Shown here in pieces: positions 29,699 to 38,649 of a stretch of 64,000 bases of DNA. Below the pieces are notes generated by a model. That model did no database searches. It saw nothing but the letters and a program-made list of their open reading frames with translations, and was not told the origin of the DNA. The DNA lies in assembly GCF_000826085.1 (NCBI RefSeq), contig NZ_CCYM01000002.1:496001-560000 (forward strand), written 5' to 3'. Position 1 is the first letter of the stretch. Each line of letters opens with the position of its first letter. This DNA comes from Nigerium massiliense. GTDB lineage: Bacteria; Actinomycetota; Actinomycetes; Propionibacteriales; Propionibacteriaceae. The position numbers and the translations under genes are program-made.

Positions 29699-29843
29699 TC
29701 AGGCGACGCCCCGGCGCGGCTGCTGCCCGCCCCGTTTCTCCGTGATCGTGCGTGAGCGCCAATCGACGCCCCGTCGCCTCCTCGCGTTTCGTCGTCGCAT
29801 TCCCGCGACCCAACCCCTCGCACCCCCGGAAATGGAGTCACCA

Positions 29844-30740
29844 GTGTCATCACGTCGTCCCGCGGCACCCGGCCGCGGCGCCTGGGCGGTCCTCGCCCTC
29901 GTCCTCTCGTTCGTGCTCGCCCTCGCGGGCTGCGCGTCCCCCGGCCCGGACCCGGCCGCCACCGCCAGCAACGCCCCCACCGACATCGTCGGCGCGCGCA
30001 CGCCCGACCAGATCAAGCAGGCCGGCACCATCCGGCTGGGCGTCTTCTCCGACAAGGCCCCGTTCGGCTACGTCGACTCGTCCGGCAACTACGCCGGCTA
30101 CGACATCGAGTACGGCAACCGCATCGGCCAGGACCTCGGCGTCACGGTGCAGTACGTACCCGTCGAGGCGGCGTCCCGCGTGGAGTTCCTCGAGAGCGGC
30201 AAGGTGGACGTCATCCTGGCGAACTTCACCGTGACGCCCGAGCGCGCCCAGAAGGTCGACTTCGCCAACCCGTACATGAAGGTCTCCCTCGGCGCGGTCA
30301 GCCCGAAGGACGCCCCCGTCACGTCCGAGGACGCGATGGCCGGCAAGAAGATCATCGTCGTGAAGGGCACCACCGCCGACACGTACCTGACCACCAAGCA
30401 CCCCGACTTCCAGGTGACGAAGTTCGAGCAGTACACCGAGGCCACCAACGCGCTGGCCGACGGACGCGGCGACGTCTGGGTCACCGACAACACCGAGGCG
30501 CTGGCCTACACCAAGCAGAACGACAAGTTCGTCACGTCGATCTCGAGCTTCGGCTCCGCCGACACCATCGCCGCGGCCGTCCAGAAGGGCAACGCCCCCC
30601 TCCGCGACTGGCTGAACGAGGAGCTCGTCACGCTCGGCAAGGAGCAGTTCTTCCACAAGGCCTACGACAAGACCCTCAAGCCGGTCTACGGCACCGAGGT
30701 CTCCCCCGACGAGCTGGTCGTCGAGGGCGGCAAGGCCTGA
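29844..30740 (+). CDS. ABC transporter substrate-binding lipoprotein (polar amino acid, probably cystine)
   Basis: 298 residues. A lipoprotein signal with lipobox LALAGC (Cys about residue 26), then a family-3 solute-binding domain: IRLGVFSDKAPFGYVDSSGNYAGYDIEYG, ILANFTVTPERAQKVDFANPY, KKIIVVKGTTAD. It captures an amino acid at the outer membrane face and delivers it to the two permeases. GTG 29844 is preferred (GGAG 29834-29837); ATG 29832 is an alternative. A cysteine-codon leader 145 bases upstream suggests cystine or a related sulfur amino acid; the protein sequence alone says only polar amino acid. Confidence 0.92.
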   Translation: MSSRRPAAPGRGAWAVLALVLSFVLALAGCASPGPDPAATASNAPTDIVGARTPDQIKQAGTIRLGVFSDKAPFGYVDSSGNYAGYDIEYGNRIGQDLGVTVQYVPVEAASRVEFLESGKVDVILANFTVTPERAQKVDFANPYMKVSLGAVSPKDAPVTSEDAMAGKKIIVVKGTTADTYLTTKHPDFQVTKFEQYTEATNALADGRGDVWVTDNTEALAYTKQNDKFVTSISSFGSADTIAAAVQKGNAPLRDWLNEELVTLGKEQFFHKAYDKTLKPVYGTEVSPDELVVEGGKA

Positions 30741-30801
30741 CCCCTCGGACGTCCCGGCCCCGCGCGGCCGGGACGTCCACCGCGTCCGGAGAAGGTTCTG
30801 C

Positions 30802-31461
30802 ATGGATTTCGGATTCATCCGGGAGTCGATCCCGCTCTACGGCGAGGCCGCGCTGCTCACCGTCCGCATCGGCGCGGTGGGCATCGTCTTGTCGCTGCTC
30901 GTCGGGCTGGTGTGCGCGGCGATCCAGTTCTTCCGCATCCCGCTGCTGCGGCAGCTCGTGGCGGCCTACGTCGAGTTGTCGCGCAACACCCCGCTGCTCG
31001 TCCAGCTGTTCTTCTTGTACTTCGGGCTGCCGAAGACCGGCGTCGTCATGTCGTCCGAGCTCTGCGCGATCGTCGGGTTGACGTTCCTCGGCGGCAGCTA
31101 CATGGCCGAGGCGTTCCGCTCCAGCCTGGAGGCCATCGACTCGATCCAGTTCCAGTCGGCGCTGAGCCTGGGCATGACCCGCGGGCAGGCGCTCGGCCAC
31201 GTGATGCTGCCCCAGTCGCTGGCGCTGGCGATGCCGGCGCTGACGGCCAACGTCATCTTCCTGCTCAAGGAGACGTCCGTGATGAGCGTCATCGCGCTGC
31301 CCGACCTCGTCTACGTCGCCAAGGAGCAGATCGGCAACACCTACAACACGTCCGAGGCGCTGGTGCTGCTGGTCAGCTTCTACCTGCTCATCCTGCTGCC
31401 GATCTCGCTGGGCGCGCGCTACCTGGAAAGGAGGGTCCGCTATGCCAACTTCGGGGATTGA
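30802..31461 (+). CDS. Amino-acid ABC transporter permease 1
   Basis: 219 residues, HisMQ/GlnP-type inner-membrane permease with about five segments. The EAA loop that contacts the ATPase is SALSLGMTRGQALGHVMLPQSLALAMPAL. The Arg-Asn-Thr-Pro motif (ELSRNTPLLVQLFFLYFGLP) is typical of polar amino-acid systems. Start ATG 30802 behind GGAGAAGG. The 3' end overlaps the second permease by 20 bp. Confidence 0.93.
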   Translation: MDFGFIRESIPLYGEAALLTVRIGAVGIVLSLLVGLVCAAIQFFRIPLLRQLVAAYVELSRNTPLLVQLFFLYFGLPKTGVVMSSELCAIVGLTFLGGSYMAEAFRSSLEAIDSIQFQSALSLGMTRGQALGHVMLPQSLALAMPALTANVIFLLKETSVMSVIALPDLVYVAKEQIGNTYNTSEALVLLVSFYLLILLPISLGARYLERRVRYANFGD

Positions 31462-32122
31462 GCTGCTCTTCGAGGGGCGGAACTTCTCGCGGCTGATGCT
31501 GGGGCTGTGGGTGTCGGTGCGCATCGCGCTGCTGTCGATGCTGTTCTCGATCGTCCTGGGCACCGGGCTCGGCCTGGTGATGAACGGACGTTCCCGCGTG
31601 GGCCGCGCGCTCAGCCGGGTCTATCTCGAGTTCATCCGCATCATGCCGCCGCTGGTGCTGCTGTTCCTGGTCTACTTCGACCTGACGAAGGTGGCCGGCA
31701 TCAACCTGTCCGGCGAGGTCGCCGCGGTGGTCGTCTTCACGCTGTGGGGCACCGCCGAGATGGGCGACCTGGTGCGCGGGTCGATCAGCTCGATCCCAGC
31801 CCACCAGTACGACTCGGCGCGCGCGCTCGGCATGACCGAGCTCGAGCTGCAGCGCCACGTGGTGCTGCCCCAGGCCGTCCGCAGGCTGGTGCCGCTGACG
31901 GTCAACCTGACCACCCGCATGATCAAGACCACCTCGCTGGTGGCGCTGATCGGCGTCGTCGAGATCCTCAAAGTCGCCCAACAGATCATCGACGCCAACC
32001 GCTTCGAATACCCGGGCGCCGCCCTGTGGATCTACGGCGCGGTCTTCTTCATCTACTTCATCGTGTGCTTCGTCATTTCGGCGTTCTCGCGCCGCCTGGA
32101 GCGAAAGTGGGCCCTCTCATGA
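31442..32122 (+). CDS. Amino-acid ABC transporter permease 2
   Basis: 226 residues, the partner permease. Its EAA loop is SARALGMTELELQRHVVLPQAVRRLVPLT, and EFIRIMPPLVLLFLVYF replaces the usual RNTPL motif of the first permease, common in two-permease systems. The start has a strong AAGGAGG inside the previous gene. The stop overlaps the ATPase ATG (ATGA). Confidence 0.93.
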   Translation: MPTSGIELLFEGRNFSRLMLGLWVSVRIALLSMLFSIVLGTGLGLVMNGRSRVGRALSRVYLEFIRIMPPLVLLFLVYFDLTKVAGINLSGEVAAVVVFTLWGTAEMGDLVRGSISSIPAHQYDSARALGMTELELQRHVVLPQAVRRLVPLTVNLTTRMIKTTSLVALIGVVEILKVAQQIIDANRFEYPGAALWIYGAVFFIYFIVCFVISAFSRRLERKWALS

Positions 32123-32937
32123 CCGACGACAAGGCCGTCCTGCAGTTGCGGGACGTCGACAAGACGTACCCCACCGGCGTCCACGCCCTGCGGGGGGTGA
32201 GCCTGGACGTTGCCCGCTCGGAGGTCATCGCGATCGTCGGGCCGTCCGGTTGCGGCAAGTCCACGTTGCTGCGCTGCGTGAACGGGCTGGAGCCGATCCA
32301 GGGCGGGACGATCACCTTCGACGGCGACGTCATCAGCGACCCGAAGACGAAGTGGCAGAAGGTCCGCCAGCGCATCGGAATGGTGTTCCAAAGCTACGAG
32401 CTGTTCGGGCACCTGACCGTGATGAAGAACCTGCTGCTCGGGCCGTCCGTCGTGCAGCACGCGGACGCCGCGGACGCACGCACGCGAGCCGCGGCCCTGC
32501 TGGAGAGGGTCGGGCTGGCCGACCGCGCGGACGCCCTGCCGCGGCAGCTGTCCGGCGGGCAGAAGCAGCGCATCGCGATCGTGCGCGCGCTGATGATGCA
32601 GCCCGAGGTATTGCTGCTCGACGAGATCACGGCCTCCCTCGACCCCGAGATGGTGCGCGAGGTGCTCGACGTCGTCCTGGAGCTGGCGAGCGAGGGCATG
32701 ACCATGCTGATCGTCACCCACGAGATGTCGTTCGCCCGGGCGATCGCCGACCGCGTCGTCTTCATGGACGCCGGCCGCGTCGTCGAGGTCGCCGAGCCGG
32801 AGCGGTTCTTCACCGCTCCCGAGTCGGCGCGCGCCCAACAGTTCCTGAACACGTTCGTCTTCGAGGCGCCCGACAAGGACGTCGCTGCTGGCCCCGCCCT
32901 GGACGGCGCGGACGTCGGCGAGCCCGCGGAGGGCTGA
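32119..32937 (+). CDS. Amino-acid ABC transporter ATP-binding protein
   Basis: 272 residues, peripheral ATPase of the transporter. Walker A GPSGCGKST, Q-loop FQSYELF, signature LSGGQKQR, Walker B VLLLDEITASLDPE and switch His in VTHEMSFA are all present. In the Walker B region the usual DEPTSALD reads DEITASLD. A 30-residue acidic tail follows the conserved domain. ATG 32119 overlaps the permease stop. Last gene of the operon. Confidence 0.95.
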   Translation: MTDDKAVLQLRDVDKTYPTGVHALRGVSLDVARSEVIAIVGPSGCGKSTLLRCVNGLEPIQGGTITFDGDVISDPKTKWQKVRQRIGMVFQSYELFGHLTVMKNLLLGPSVVQHADAADARTRAAALLERVGLADRADALPRQLSGGQKQRIAIVRALMMQPEVLLLDEITASLDPEMVREVLDVVLELASEGMTMLIVTHEMSFARAIADRVVFMDAGRVVEVAEPERFFTAPESARAQQFLNTFVFEAPDKDVAAGPALDGADVGEPAEG

Positions 32938-33037
32938 GCACGGTCCCCCTGGCGTGCCTCGCCCCCTGCGAACTCAGCGAAGGCGGCTCAGGCGAACCAG
33001 CGCTCGATGACGTCCGGCATCGGTCTGGGACCCTCAG

Positions 33038-34798
33038 CTAGCGACCCAGCCAGCGCCGGATCATCCGCACGCGGGCGTCCACCTGGTCGGTGCTGGCCTG
33101 GGCGAGCGACGGACCACCGCACTGGCGGCGCAGCTCGGCGTGCACGTGGCTGTGCGGCATCCCGTTGCTGCGGGCGTACTGCGAGACCAGCGAATTGAGC
33201 TCCTTGCGCTTGGTCTCCAGGGCGCGGTGCAGCGACACCTGCTCGGGGACGCGCTCGCGCCGCTCCTGCTTGGCGTGCCGGTCCACCTGACGGCGCTGCC
33301 GGTCCCGCAGCAGCGACGACACCTGCTCGGGGTCGAGAAGTCCCGGCAGCCCGAGGTACTCCTGCTCGTCCGCGCTGGTCGGCTGCGCGTGCATGCCGAA
33401 CTGCTCGCTGTCGTACATCACGTGATCGAACGTGGCGCTCGACTCCAGCGCCTCGTACTGCCCGAGCAGGTCGTCCGAGGCCGACTGCCCCTCGTTGGCC
33501 TTCTGGATCAGCGCCTCGGTTTCGGCCCAGATGTCCGTCTCGTCGTCGGCCGACTTCTTCTTGCCGAGGACGTGGTCGCGCTGCCGCTCGAGCGTCGCCG
33601 CGTGCGCCAGGATGATCGGCACCGTCGGCAGGAACACGGTCGCCACCTCGCCGCGGCGTCGCGTGCGCACAAAGCGCCCGACAGCCTGGGCGAAGAACAG
33701 CGGGGTGGACGTCGCGGTCGCGTACACGCCGACCGCCAGCCGGGGAACGTCCACGCCCTCGGACACCATGCGCACCGCCACCATCCACCGGTCCTCGGAC
33801 GCCGCGTAGTCGTCGATGCGCTTGCTGGCGCCGTCGTCGTCGCTGAGGACGACCGTCGGCTTCTGCCCGGTGATGTCGGCCAGCACCCGGGCGTAGGCCC
33901 GCGCGGCGGTCTGGTTGGACGCGATGACGAGCCCGCCGGCGTCCGGGATGTGCCGGCGCACCTCGGAGAGCCGGGTGTCCGCGGCCCGCAACACGGCGCT
34001 GATCCACTCGCCCTTGGGGTCGAGCGCGGTGCGCCAGGCCTGCGCCGTGACGTCCTTGGTGAGCGCCTCGCCGAGGTTGGCGTCGACGACCTCGCCGGCC
34101 TTCGTCCGCCACCGCATCGGGCCGCCGTAGTTCATGAACAGCACCGGCCGGACGACGGCGTCCCGCAGCGCGTCCGCGTAGCCGTAGGTGTAGTCGGCCT
34201 TCGAGACCAGCGTGCCGCCGGGGCCGGGCTCGTAGCTGACGAACGGGATAGGGTTCTCGTCCGAGCGGAAGGGGGTACCCGTCAGGGCCAGGCGGCGGGT
34301 GGCGTAGGCGAACGAGTCCCGCACGGCCGCGCCCCAGCTCAGCGAATCGCCGGCGTGGTGGATCTCATCGAAGATCACCAGCGTCGGAAAGTTCGCGGTC
34401 ATCGCCTCATAGTGGAACGGCCGCGCGGCGACGCCGGCGTAGGTGACGGCGATGCCGTCGTACTCGCGGGAGCGTCCCCGCTTGGAGCCACCCAGCCCCG
34501 GGTCGATGTGGACGCCGACGCGCGCCGCGGCGTCCGCCCACTGCACCTTCAGGTGCTCGGTCGGGGTGACGACGATCACCTTCCGCACGACGCGACGGGT
34601 CAACAGTTCATGCGCGATCCGCAGCGCGAACGTCGTCTTTCCGGCGCCCGGCGTCGCGACGCAGAGGTAGTCCTCGGGGGCGCGGTCGAGGTACTGCTCG
34701 AACGCCTCCACCTGCCAGGCGCGCAGGCGCGAGGCGGTGCCCCACGCCGCCCGCTGGGGGAAGGCCGGGGAGAGGTGTTCAAACGCGGACGACGTCAC
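33038..34798 (-). CDS. SF2 DEAD/DEAH-box helicase
   Basis: 586 residues. Helicase motifs: I ATPGAGKTTFA, Ia VVTPTEHLKVQW, II FDEIHHAGD, III LTGTPFRSD, IV region GGLVIASNQTAARAYA, V SEGVDVPRLAVG, VI QAVGRFVRTRRRGE. The C-terminal third is charged and helical (MRDRQRRQVDRHAKQERRERV region). It may act in DNA repair or RNA handling; neither is shown. The start GTG 34798 overlaps the stop of a 15-codon leader frame, which suggests coupled translation. Confidence 0.9.
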   Translation of the reverse strand: MTSSAFEHLSPAFPQRAAWGTASRLRAWQVEAFEQYLDRAPEDYLCVATPGAGKTTFALRIAHELLTRRVVRKVIVVTPTEHLKVQWADAAARVGVHIDPGLGGSKRGRSREYDGIAVTYAGVAARPFHYEAMTANFPTLVIFDEIHHAGDSLSWGAAVRDSFAYATRRLALTGTPFRSDENPIPFVSYEPGPGGTLVSKADYTYGYADALRDAVVRPVLFMNYGGPMRWRTKAGEVVDANLGEALTKDVTAQAWRTALDPKGEWISAVLRAADTRLSEVRRHIPDAGGLVIASNQTAARAYARVLADITGQKPTVVLSDDDGASKRIDDYAASEDRWMVAVRMVSEGVDVPRLAVGVYATATSTPLFFAQAVGRFVRTRRRGEVATVFLPTVPIILAHAATLERQRDHVLGKKKSADDETDIWAETEALIQKANEGQSASDDLLGQYEALESSATFDHVMYDSEQFGMHAQPTSADEQEYLGLPGLLDPEQVSSLLRDRQRRQVDRHAKQERRERVPEQVSLHRALETKRKELNSLVSQYARSNGMPHSHVHAELRRQCGGPSLAQASTDQVDARVRMIRRWLGR

Positions 34799-34842
34799 GC
34801 GGAGGCCGCCCGAAGGACCGGCCGCAGGAGAGGATCAGACAT
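34795..34842 (-). CDS. Short leader frame coupled to the helicase
   Basis: ATG 34842 opens 15 codons (MSDPLLRPVLRAASA) whose TGA overlaps the helicase GTG (GTGA). TAGGGT (complement of 34852-34857) lies 9 nt upstream, so the mRNA may begin at or near this ATG. The alternative is that the helicase N-terminus is frameshifted here and this is its true start. Confidence 0.45.
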   Translation of the reverse strand: MSDPLLRPVLRAASA

Positions 34843-34936
34843 ACCTGGGCGACCCTAGTCGCTTCCTCGGCACCGTCCAATCCGCCCCTCCGCGCAGGGT
34901 TCGCCACCGCCCTGCGGTCGGCCTACGCTGGGGGCC

Positions 34937-35704
34937 ATGTGGCTCGAGCTCGAGGGACTGAACAACCTGCGCGACCTGGGTGGCACCCCCACCCGCTCCC
35001 GCCGGCGCATCCGCCGCAACACCCTGTGGCGTTCGGACAACCTGCAAGACCTCGGCCCCGCGCAGTTCGACCAACTGCGCGAGTGGGGCCTCACCGACGT
35101 GATCGACCTGCGCACCGACTTCGAGATCGAGAGCGCCCCGTCGCCCGCGGAAGACCTCCCGGGCATCACCTACCATCACTGCTCGTACTTCCGGGAGGAC
35201 GAGGACGACGACGAGGACATCCTCGACCGAGCCTTGCCTTGGGTCGACTACGAGGCGAGCGTCCGGCACGAGGACCCTGTGACGGCGTCCTACCTGTCGT
35301 TCCTGCGCGACCGTCCCGACTCGGTCGTCGAGGCGCTGGAGGCCATCACCGACGCCGAAGGCGCCGCGCTCGTGCAGTGCGCCGCGGGCAAGGACCGGAC
35401 GGGCTTCACCATCGCTTTGGTGCTGAGCCTGCTGGGCGTCTCGGACGCCGACATCGTGGCCGACTACGCGCGCACCACCGAGCGCATCACCGCCGTGGTG
35501 CAGCGGATGTGGAGCACGGAGACGTACGCGTCCGAGCGCGACCGCGAGCTGTCGCAGTCCGCGCTCGCCGCCCGCCCCGAAGCCATGCAGGGCGTCCTCG
35601 ATTACCTCAACCGCGAGAAGGGCGGCGTCGAGCCGGCCCTGGTCGAGATCGGCTGGGCGCACGAGGACACGCTGCGGCTGCGCAAGCGTCTGCTGGAGAG
35701 CTGA
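34937..35704 (+). CDS. Tyrosine/serine protein phosphatase (Y_phosphatase3 family)
   Basis: 255 residues. The phosphatase loop is VQCAAGKDRTGF, the CX5R motif with the Lys-Asp typical of MptpB/LipA-like atypical phosphatases that act on phosphotyrosine, phosphoserine/threonine or phosphoinositides. The N-terminal NNLRDLGGTPT and LWRSDNLQDL are also conserved. A highly acidic stretch (REDEDDDEDILD) interrupts the mid region. ATG 34937 has TACGCT (34924-34929) 7 nt upstream, leaderless style, and divergent from the helicase leader. Confidence 0.9.
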   Translation: MWLELEGLNNLRDLGGTPTRSRRRIRRNTLWRSDNLQDLGPAQFDQLREWGLTDVIDLRTDFEIESAPSPAEDLPGITYHHCSYFREDEDDDEDILDRALPWVDYEASVRHEDPVTASYLSFLRDRPDSVVEALEAITDAEGAALVQCAAGKDRTGFTIALVLSLLGVSDADIVADYARTTERITAVVQRMWSTETYASERDRELSQSALAARPEAMQGVLDYLNREKGGVEPALVEIGWAHEDTLRLRKRLLES

Positions 35705-35744
35705 CCGAGACGCGGCGTGGTCCGGCGCCCCGGCCCCGGCCGGT

Positions 35745-36587
35745 TCAGCGGCCGCCTCGCAGGCGGTCGCGGAGCTTCATGAGTTCCTGACGCTCCCGGT
35801 CGGTGAGGCTGCCGATGCCGTTGTCGTTGATGCGGTCGAGCAGCTCGTCGAGCCGCTCCCGGTCGGACGTCCGGCGGTTCTGGACGCGCTGCTCGCTGCG
35901 GCTGACCCTCGGCGCGGCGGGTTGCCGGGCCGGGCGCGGACGCCGTCGGCGCGCGCCGCCGGGGATCCACGCGTAGTCGCCGAGCAGCCCGCAGGCCTTG
36001 GCGACCAGGGCCACCAGCACCAGCCCGATCAGCAGGGACAGCAGTTGGCCCCACGCGCGCGCGGCCAGCATGGGCAGCACCTGGAGCGCCAGCAGCACCG
36101 CGCCGAACGCCCACGCAGGGATGTTGAACAGGAAGCGTCTCGTCGGATACTCGGCGATCCACAGCAGCAGCACGATGAACTCGATGCCGTCGATGCCGGC
36201 CAGGGCGGTCGGCACCCGCAACAGCGACCCCACGATCAGCGCCGCCGCCAGCAGGCTCGCGGCGATGCCGCCCAGGAGCCACCCCATCCGGCCGCGGCCG
36301 ATCATCCCCTCGAGGTCGCTGCCGAAGTACCAGAAGAAGAACAGGTTGAGCACGCCCCACAGCGACAGGCTGGAGGCCAGCGGCCAGGTCACCAGCCGCC
36401 AGATCTCGCCGTTCAGCACCAGCTCGGGAGTGAAGTACAACGCTCCGGGGGCGCCGGGCGCGACGACCCAGGCGATCCAGGACGCGACGGTCGCCAGGAC
36501 GACCAGCATGACCGTGCCCACCTCGAGCCGTCCGAGGCGGAACCACGGTTGGTCGGGTCCGGCCGGCATGATGCGGAAGCTACTCAC
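35745..36587 (-). CDS. Rhomboid-like membrane protein with C-terminal helical tail
   Basis: 280 residues. Six membrane segments with rhomboid-like features (NGEIWRLVTWPLASS; LNLFFFWYFGSDLEGMIG), but the position of the rhomboid catalytic Gly-x-Ser is FNIPAWAFGAV without Ser, and no matching His was seen, so it is probably not a protease. The C-terminus (LDELLDRINDNGIGSLTDRERQELMKL) is a conserved charged helix found on actinobacterial rhomboid-family proteins. Start GTG 36587 with TACGAT (complement of 36595-36600) 7 nt upstream. Confidence 0.8.
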   Translation of the reverse strand: MSSFRIMPAGPDQPWFRLGRLEVGTVMLVVLATVASWIAWVVAPGAPGALYFTPELVLNGEIWRLVTWPLASSLSLWGVLNLFFFWYFGSDLEGMIGRGRMGWLLGGIAASLLAAALIVGSLLRVPTALAGIDGIEFIVLLLWIAEYPTRRFLFNIPAWAFGAVLLALQVLPMLAARAWGQLLSLLIGLVLVALVAKACGLLGDYAWIPGGARRRRPRPARQPAAPRVSRSEQRVQNRRTSDRERLDELLDRINDNGIGSLTDRERQELMKLRDRLRGGR

Positions 36588-36682
36588 GCGCCCGATCGTA
36601 TCCGTTGGCGTGACGGGGATCAGCCCCGCACCCGGTACCCTGCCCACGACCCCTCCCCCTGACCCCGACGTGAGGAGCGACC

Positions 36683-37516
36683 ATGGCCGGCGAGCGCCCG
36701 CGCAGCACGTGGCCATGGGTTGCCGGCGTGCTGGCGCTGCTGCTGACCTTCCTGCTCGGCCCGGGGTCCGCGCTGCTCCAGCCGTTCACCGACGGGCCGG
36801 GCCCGGGGCCGTCCCCGACGCGGAGCCGCACCGTCACCCCGCGGACGTATCCCAGCACCACCCCGCGGACCTACCCCACGCAGACCCCCGAGCCCGGCAT
36901 CACGGTGACGCCGACGCCGGTGCCGCGGCCCACGCAGCCGGCGGCGGCGCCGCCCGACCAGGTCACCGGCCAGCTCGACCAGTTGTACGGCACCTTCGCC
37001 CCGCTGCAGGCCGCGGGCAGCGGCGACGCGATCATCCGGCTCCCCGAGGACGCCCCCAGCGGCGTCCTCACCCTCACCAGCACGGGCCGGGGCGCGGTGA
37101 GCGTTGACTCCCTGGACGGGACGGGCGCGCGCCTCGAGCCCGTGGTGACGGCTTACGGTGCGCTGGACGGCGAGTTCCTGCTGGGCATGCGGCGCCCAGG
37201 GGAGGCCCGAGCGCTGCGCCTGCGCGCGAGCGGTCCGTGGCGGCTCACCCTCAGCCCCGTCTCGCGGGCGCCCCGGATCAGCGTGCCGGCGACGGGCACC
37301 GGCAACAGCGTCCGCGTCTACACCGGTGGCACCGCACCGATTCGCGCCACCCACACCGGTCGGGGCAACTTCATCATCTGGGCCTGCCTCGGGCGCGACC
37401 GCGACCTCGTCGCCAACATCATCGGCAGCACACAGGTCGCCACCTCGACCCTGGAGCTGACCCCGGCCGTCCTGTCGATCCGGTCCGACGGGAACTGGAC
37501 CGTCGCCCGCGGCTGA
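36683..37516 (+). CDS. Membrane-anchored, proline/threonine-rich extracytoplasmic protein
   Basis: 277 residues. One N-terminal hydrophobic helix (about 11-35) acts as anchor or signal; residues about 38-92 are a Pro/Thr linker with [11 protein letters not shown] repeats; the remainder (about 95-277) is a beta-rich domain ([40 protein letters not shown]). No known family recognised. GAGGAG precedes ATG 36683. Likely exported; role unknown. Confidence 0.75.
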   Translation: MAGERPRSTWPWVAGVLALLLTFLLGPGSALLQPFTDGPGPGPSPTRSRTVTPRTYPSTTPRTYPTQTPEPGITVTPTPVPRPTQPAAAPPDQVTGQLDQLYGTFAPLQAAGSGDAIIRLPEDAPSGVLTLTSTGRGAVSVDSLDGTGARLEPVVTAYGALDGEFLLGMRRPGEARALRLRASGPWRLTLSPVSRAPRISVPATGTGNSVRVYTGGTAPIRATHTGRGNFIIWACLGRDRDLVANIIGSTQVATSTLELTPAVLSIRSDGNWTVARG

Positions 37517-37534
37517 CCCGCGCTAGGTTGAGGC

Positions 37535-38563
37535 ATGGCCACGGACAACGCCGTCGAGCTCGAGGTCGGCACCCGCACGGTGCGGCTCTCCTCGCCCGAC
37601 CGCGTCTACTTCCCCGAGCGAGGGTGGACGAAGCTCGACCTCGCCCGGTACTACCTCGCCGTCGGCGACGGGATCGTCCGCGCGCTGCGCGAGCGGCCCA
37701 CGATGCTGCACCGGTTCCCGAAGGGCCTCGCGGGGCCCAAGGTGCACCAGAAGCGGCTGCCGTCGGGCGCGCCCGACTGGGTCGAGACGGTCGAGCTGTC
37801 CTTCCCGCGCTACGGGCTGACCGCCGACGAGCTGTGCGTCACCGAGCTGGCTCAGGTGATATGGGCGGTGCAGATGACAACGGTCGAGTTCCACCCGTGG
37901 AACGTCCGGCGCGGCGACGTCGACCGGCCCGACGAGTGGCGCATCGACCTCGACCCGGGTCCCAAGGCAGGCTTCGACCGCGTCCGCCGGGCCGCCCACG
38001 GCGCCCAGGAGGTGCTGGGCGAGCTGGGCATGACCGGCTATCCGAAGACGTCCGGCGGCAACGGACTGCACATCTACGTGCGGATCAGGCCCGACTGGAC
38101 GTTCGAGGATGTCCGCCGCGCTGCGTTGGCGTTCGCCCGAGAGGTGGAGCGCCGACTGCCCGGCGACGTCACGACGACGTGGTGGCGCAAGGACCGCGAC
38201 CCCGCGCACGTCTTCCTCGACTACAACCAGAACGCCCGCGACCACACGATCGCCTCCGCCTACTCGGTGCGCGGGGTCGCCGAGGGCACCGTGTCGACGC
38301 CGATCACCTTCGACGAGATCGACGCCGTCGACCCGCGCGACTTCACCCTCGCGACGGTGCCGGCCCGCTTCGCCGAGCTGGGCGACCTGCACGCGGCCAT
38401 CGACGACGAGGCGTTCGGCCTGGAAACGCTGCTCGCGTGGGCGGCCCGCGACGAGCGCGACGAGCCCGACAGGGTGCCGCCGCCGCCACGCGAGGACGGC
38501 GGCGCCGGTCCGGCCAAGACCCGCCAGCAGCAGGGTCGCCACCGGCGCAAAGAGACGCCGTAG
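37535..38563 (+). CDS. LigD-type non-homologous end-joining polymerase (primase-polymerase domain)
   Basis: 342 residues matching the stand-alone polymerase domain of bacterial LigD, which adds ribonucleotides at broken DNA ends. Catalytic Asp138 and Asp140 lie in [20 protein letters not shown] and [22 protein letters not shown] complete the active site. The last 40 residues are Pro/Arg-rich. No Ku gene is within the window. ATG 37535 has TAGGTT (37524-37529) 5 nt upstream. Confidence 0.92.
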   Translation: MATDNAVELEVGTRTVRLSSPDRVYFPERGWTKLDLARYYLAVGDGIVRALRERPTMLHRFPKGLAGPKVHQKRLPSGAPDWVETVELSFPRYGLTADELCVTELAQVIWAVQMTTVEFHPWNVRRGDVDRPDEWRIDLDPGPKAGFDRVRRAAHGAQEVLGELGMTGYPKTSGGNGLHIYVRIRPDWTFEDVRRAALAFAREVERRLPGDVTTTWWRKDRDPAHVFLDYNQNARDHTIASAYSVRGVAEGTVSTPITFDEIDAVDPRDFTLATVPARFAELGDLHAAIDDEAFGLETLLAWAARDERDEPDRVPPPPREDGGAGPAKTRQQQGRHRRKETP

Positions 38564-38649
38564 GGCGCCGGTGCCCCCACCCGCTCGCCGAGCGGGGCGC
38601 GTCCCCCCGCCTTGGCCCCGCGCCGCGCGGCGCCATAGTGTCGGGTGAC

